Shown: positions 4,813-6,664 of the stretch, piece by piece
Position numbering within the stretch: position 1 is the first letter of the stretch
Layout: each line of letters opens with the position of its first letter
Source of the DNA: Candidatus Moraniibacteriota bacterium
GTDB taxonomy: Bacteria > Patescibacteriota > Minisyncoccia > CAIUEV01
Assembly (NCBI GenBank): GCA_016867255.1
Contig: VGKB01000042.1
Coordinates: 1 to 6,664, forward strand
DNA length: 6,664 bases
Direction of reading: 5' to 3'
Notes under the pieces: model-generated
The model's database searches: none
Seen by the model: the letters and a program-made list of their open reading frames with translations, nothing else
What the model was told of the DNA's origin: nothing
Made by a program: the position numbers and the translations under genes

Positions 4813-6108
4813 CTACCGTATTGGCGTCCACTTCAGTGTCTGGCCGGGTTCTAGCACCTCCAGCCAGATCTGACCGGGAACCAGCTTGATTTCCGTGCCG
4901 TTTTCGTCCAAAAATTTCAATTTGCTGTCAGTCATACACACCAATTCGTTGCCGATTACGCAGCTATTTTTTTCTTTTACCCATTTACCCACCACTTCTT
5001 GGCCGTTCATAAAAACATGCAGCTCTCCTTCTCCTTCAACGTCTACATCGTTGTATTGTCCCTCAATCTGGCGGGAAGCGGCAAACATTACAACCACATT
5101 TTTGGGAGCGAGGCGCTGGCCATTGTTTTTGTCAATGTCTTCTTTGTCTCCCCAAGTTCGCAGGTAACTGTTGGTCTTGGGATCATAAGTGTAATTTACT
5201 CCGTAAGGTCCGGCAAAGCCAATGCGCAGGTTCCCTCCTTTGGCTCTTTCCGCTTCGAGAGCTTCATCTTGATGTGGATAACCCTCAAAGTTATTAGTTA
5301 GGCGATAACCCAGTTTTTCCGCGGCGGCCCAGAGCCCTTGGTAAGTGGCGAATCCGTTATCGGGAGCGGGAATCCCATCTTTGCGGTAAAAGGCGCCATT
5401 GGGGTTGCTCATAGCGTCAAGATTAGGCACGGTATTTTTGTTTTGGAGCATTTCCAGCGCGAAGTGCGATCCTCCCCAGTGGGCCAGCATGGCGTCAAAC
5501 CCTTTGGCTAGAGTAATGTAATCATGGCGGGTAGAGCGAACTGAGCCGATGTCTTTCGGAGAGTTGCAGAGGTAAATTCCCATTAAACGGGTAATGCTAG
5601 CGGTAATAGCCGGCATTTCAACAACTAAATCGGCTTCAGAAAGGCCGGAAAGCGGCCGGGTGGAAACATCTCCCGCTTCCATCACAGCGATGGCTCTGCG
5701 ATTATAATTTTCGCAGGGAAGGCCCGTAAAGGGGCTGACGTTGCCGGAGTTTAGAGATGACTGTTTGCTCATTCCTTCTTCTTGGGTGTTTTGGGAGGCG
5801 GTGTCGCTGAGTTTGTTGTCTTTGCCGCTTAGGATTTTCCAAAGCACAATTCCACCGATAATGATGCCCAACGCAACCGCGATTACAATCGCCTTATTTT
5901 CTTTGATTCTTTCCGTTAAGTTTCCTTGCATAGGAGTTTCGTTTATGTTTAATTCATTTAAATCTTTTGAAATTTCAGGTTTACCTTCTGGAATTGGTTG
6001 TTTGACTTCAGGCAATTCCGGGTCCTTAAAATCATCTTCGGTCCCGACTACTTTGGCGATGTTTTGAGAATCTTTGGCCGCTTTGGCCTTTTTTGTTTTT
6101 TTACCCAT
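4813..6108 (-). CDS. DUF3048 (YerB-family) protein with N-terminal membrane anchor
   Basis: Residues 1-71 are a hydrophilic, Lys/Glu/Pro-rich cytoplasmic segment. One transmembrane helix follows (about 73-91, AIVIAVALGIIIGGIVLW), then a linker, then the DUF3048 domain from about residue 125. Family landmarks are SPFTGLP (125-131), RRAIAVME (137-144), RPLSGLSEADLVVE (151-164), ITRLMGIY (172-179), IGSVRSTRHDYITLA (187-201) and HWGGSHFA (210-217). The C-terminal subdomain (about 300-431) has NYTYDPKTNSYLRTWG (305-320), NVVVMFA (337-343) and PGQIWLEV (411-418). The family's biochemical role is not established; related B. subtilis YerB is an envelope lipoprotein. Here there is no lipobox Cys, so a helix replaces the lipid anchor, with the domain predicted outside the cytoplasm. 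Extracytoplasmic Cys residues (132, 181, 383, 391) could pair. Only a weak AAGA precedes the ATG, but no better start lies before the anchor. Confidence 0.88.
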   Translation of the reverse strand: MGKKTKKAKAAKDSQNIAKVVGTEDDFKDPELPEVKQPIPEGKPEISKDLNELNINETPMQGNLTERIKENKAIVIAVALGIIIGGIVLWKILSGKDNKLSDTASQNTQEEGMSKQSSLNSGNVSPFTGLPCENYNRRAIAVMEAGDVSTRPLSGLSEADLVVEMPAITASITRLMGIYLCNSPKDIGSVRSTRHDYITLAKGFDAMLAHWGGSHFALEMLQNKNTVPNLDAMSNPNGAFYRKDGIPAPDNGFATYQGLWAAAEKLGYRLTNNFEGYPHQDEALEAERAKGGNLRIGFAGPYGVNYTYDPKTNSYLRTWGDKEDIDKNNGQRLAPKNVVVMFAASRQIEGQYNDVDVEGEGELHVFMNGQEVVGKWVKEKNSCVIGNELVCMTDSKLKFLDENGTEIKLVPGQIWLEVLEPGQTLKWTPIR

Positions 6109-6255
6109 ATTTTTTCTTACATTTAAAAAATAAGAGAGCTGATTACATCAACCATTGTGCAGGAATTTTTTAAAAAAGGAAAGGGGTAAATTTGAAGTTT
6201 TATCTCTAAAATCAGATATTCAATTTTGAATTTAAAATTTCCTCCGTTTTTTTAG
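6109..6255. other. AT-rich spacer between alr and the DUF3048 gene
   Basis: This 147-bp spacer should contain the start signals of the DUF3048 gene. I see no promoter with both boxes at proper spacing; TGTAAT at 6141-6146 on the minus strand could be a -10 without a clear -35. TTTTTTAAAAAA (6166-6177) is a perfect AT palindrome. No convincing terminator for alr was found. Confidence 0.4.
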
Positions 6256-6664
6256 CTAAATTACATTTCTGCGCAGGTGCTGCGGCACATGCACCAATAT
6301 TTCATAGGGGATCGTGTTGCACATTTTTGCCATATTCCAAGCGCAGTTTTTGTCGCGCGGATCGGCGCTGATCAACGTTACTTCATCTCCGACTTTAGCG
6401 CTCTTGACGCTGCTTACATCAACCAAACTGATGTTCATGCTTACCCGTCCGACCAGCGGACAAAACTTCCCTTTGATTTTGTAAAAGCCGATATTAGAAA
6501 GTCGGCGGTCAGTGCCTTCAAAATAACCGGCCGGAATAACAGCAATTTTGATTTTTTTCTTGGCCTGGTAGGTGAGACCGTAGCCGACGTGGTCTCCCCT
6601 GTTGATGTTTTTAATGCCGCTTACGATTGTTTTGGTTTCCAACACGGGCCTAAGCTTTGATTTT
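6256..6664 (-). CDS. alr: Alanine racemase, C-terminal part (5' end outside window)
   Basis: PLP-dependent racemase that makes D-alanine for peptidoglycan. About 136 codons are inside the window, covering most of the C-terminal beta domain; the PLP-lysine barrel domain lies beyond the edge. The frame is open to the window edge. The sequence SKLRPVLETK, just inside the edge, matches the family's L(R/K)PxLxLK strand, so the GTG at 6643-6645 is an internal valine codon and not a start. Recognised blocks are VGYGLTY (containing the Tyr that serves as catalytic base from the partner subunit), IPAGYFEGTDRRLSN (usual form IPxGYxDGxxRxLSN), GRVSMN (usual GRVSMD) and IPYEIL (the Tyr near the PLP phosphate). 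The Asp-to-Glu and Asp-to-Asn changes are conservative. It leads the visible minus-strand series, 147 bp ahead of the DUF3048 gene. Confidence 0.93.
   Translation of the reverse strand, partial: KSKLRPVLETKTIVSGIKNINRGDHVGYGLTYQAKKKIKIAVIPAGYFEGTDRRLSNIGFYKIKGKFCPLVGRVSMNISLVDVSSVKSAKVGDEVTLISADPRDKNCAWNMAKMCNTIPYEILVHVPQHLRRNVI

Noticed and set aside
6277..6660. Plus-strand 127-codon ORF opposite alr.
   Set aside because: The minus-strand frame carries clear alanine racemase motifs; the plus-strand frame is an antisense shadow.
1..6664. Alternative genetic code with TGA as glycine, known in some Patescibacteria (Gracilibacteria, SR1).
   Set aside because: No in-frame TGA occurs in any supported gene and glycine uses GGN codons; the absence of TGA stops in six genes is too small a sample.

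Overview
The window reads as bacterial chromosome from a moderately AT-rich organism. I infer a member of the Patescibacteria (Candidate Phyla Radiation, Parcubacteria-like), with moderate confidence. The grounds are lysine-rich compact housekeeping proteins, widely spaced genes on switching strands, dnaN not beside dnaA, a membrane-anchored DUF3048 protein, and an intergenic element holding CCTGCCGGCAGG and a GTCATTCCGAGCG motif of a kind I recall from such genomes. The standard code is used: there is no in-frame TGA, and the six visible stops are three TAA and three TAG.

Left part, plus strand. miaA (tRNA dimethylallyltransferase) is complete at 29-928 and is followed by a weak hairpin terminator. 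A promoter with a perfect TTGACA box, a leader with two short tandem repeats and a strong Shine-Dalgarno sequence then precede an unrecognised secreted or membrane protein (1168-2028). Its C-terminal half is 21 consecutive tetrapeptides of the form x-[FLY]-[AV]-G, encoded by a 12-bp minisatellite and flanked by hydrophobic segments. It ends at a strong intrinsic terminator. This is the most unusual item in the window.

Convergence zone (2111-2211). There is no gene here. It holds a perfect 10-bp inverted repeat with a 3-nt loop, a 12-bp palindrome and a motif resembling a dispersed genomic repeat.

Right part, minus strand, in order of transcription: alr (alanine racemase, only its C-terminal third lies inside the window), a DUF3048/YerB-family membrane-anchored protein, dnaN (beta sliding clamp), and an FtsA-like actin-fold ATPase with a possible amphipathic C-terminal helix. 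Gaps are 147, 157 and 59 bp. dnaN and the FtsA-like gene may be co-transcribed; the wider gaps suggest separate units upstream. The genes touch tRNA modification, replication, cell division or envelope assembly, and peptidoglycan precursor supply. No phage, transposon, CRISPR, tRNA or rRNA signal is visible. No gene-free stretch exceeds 300 bases.
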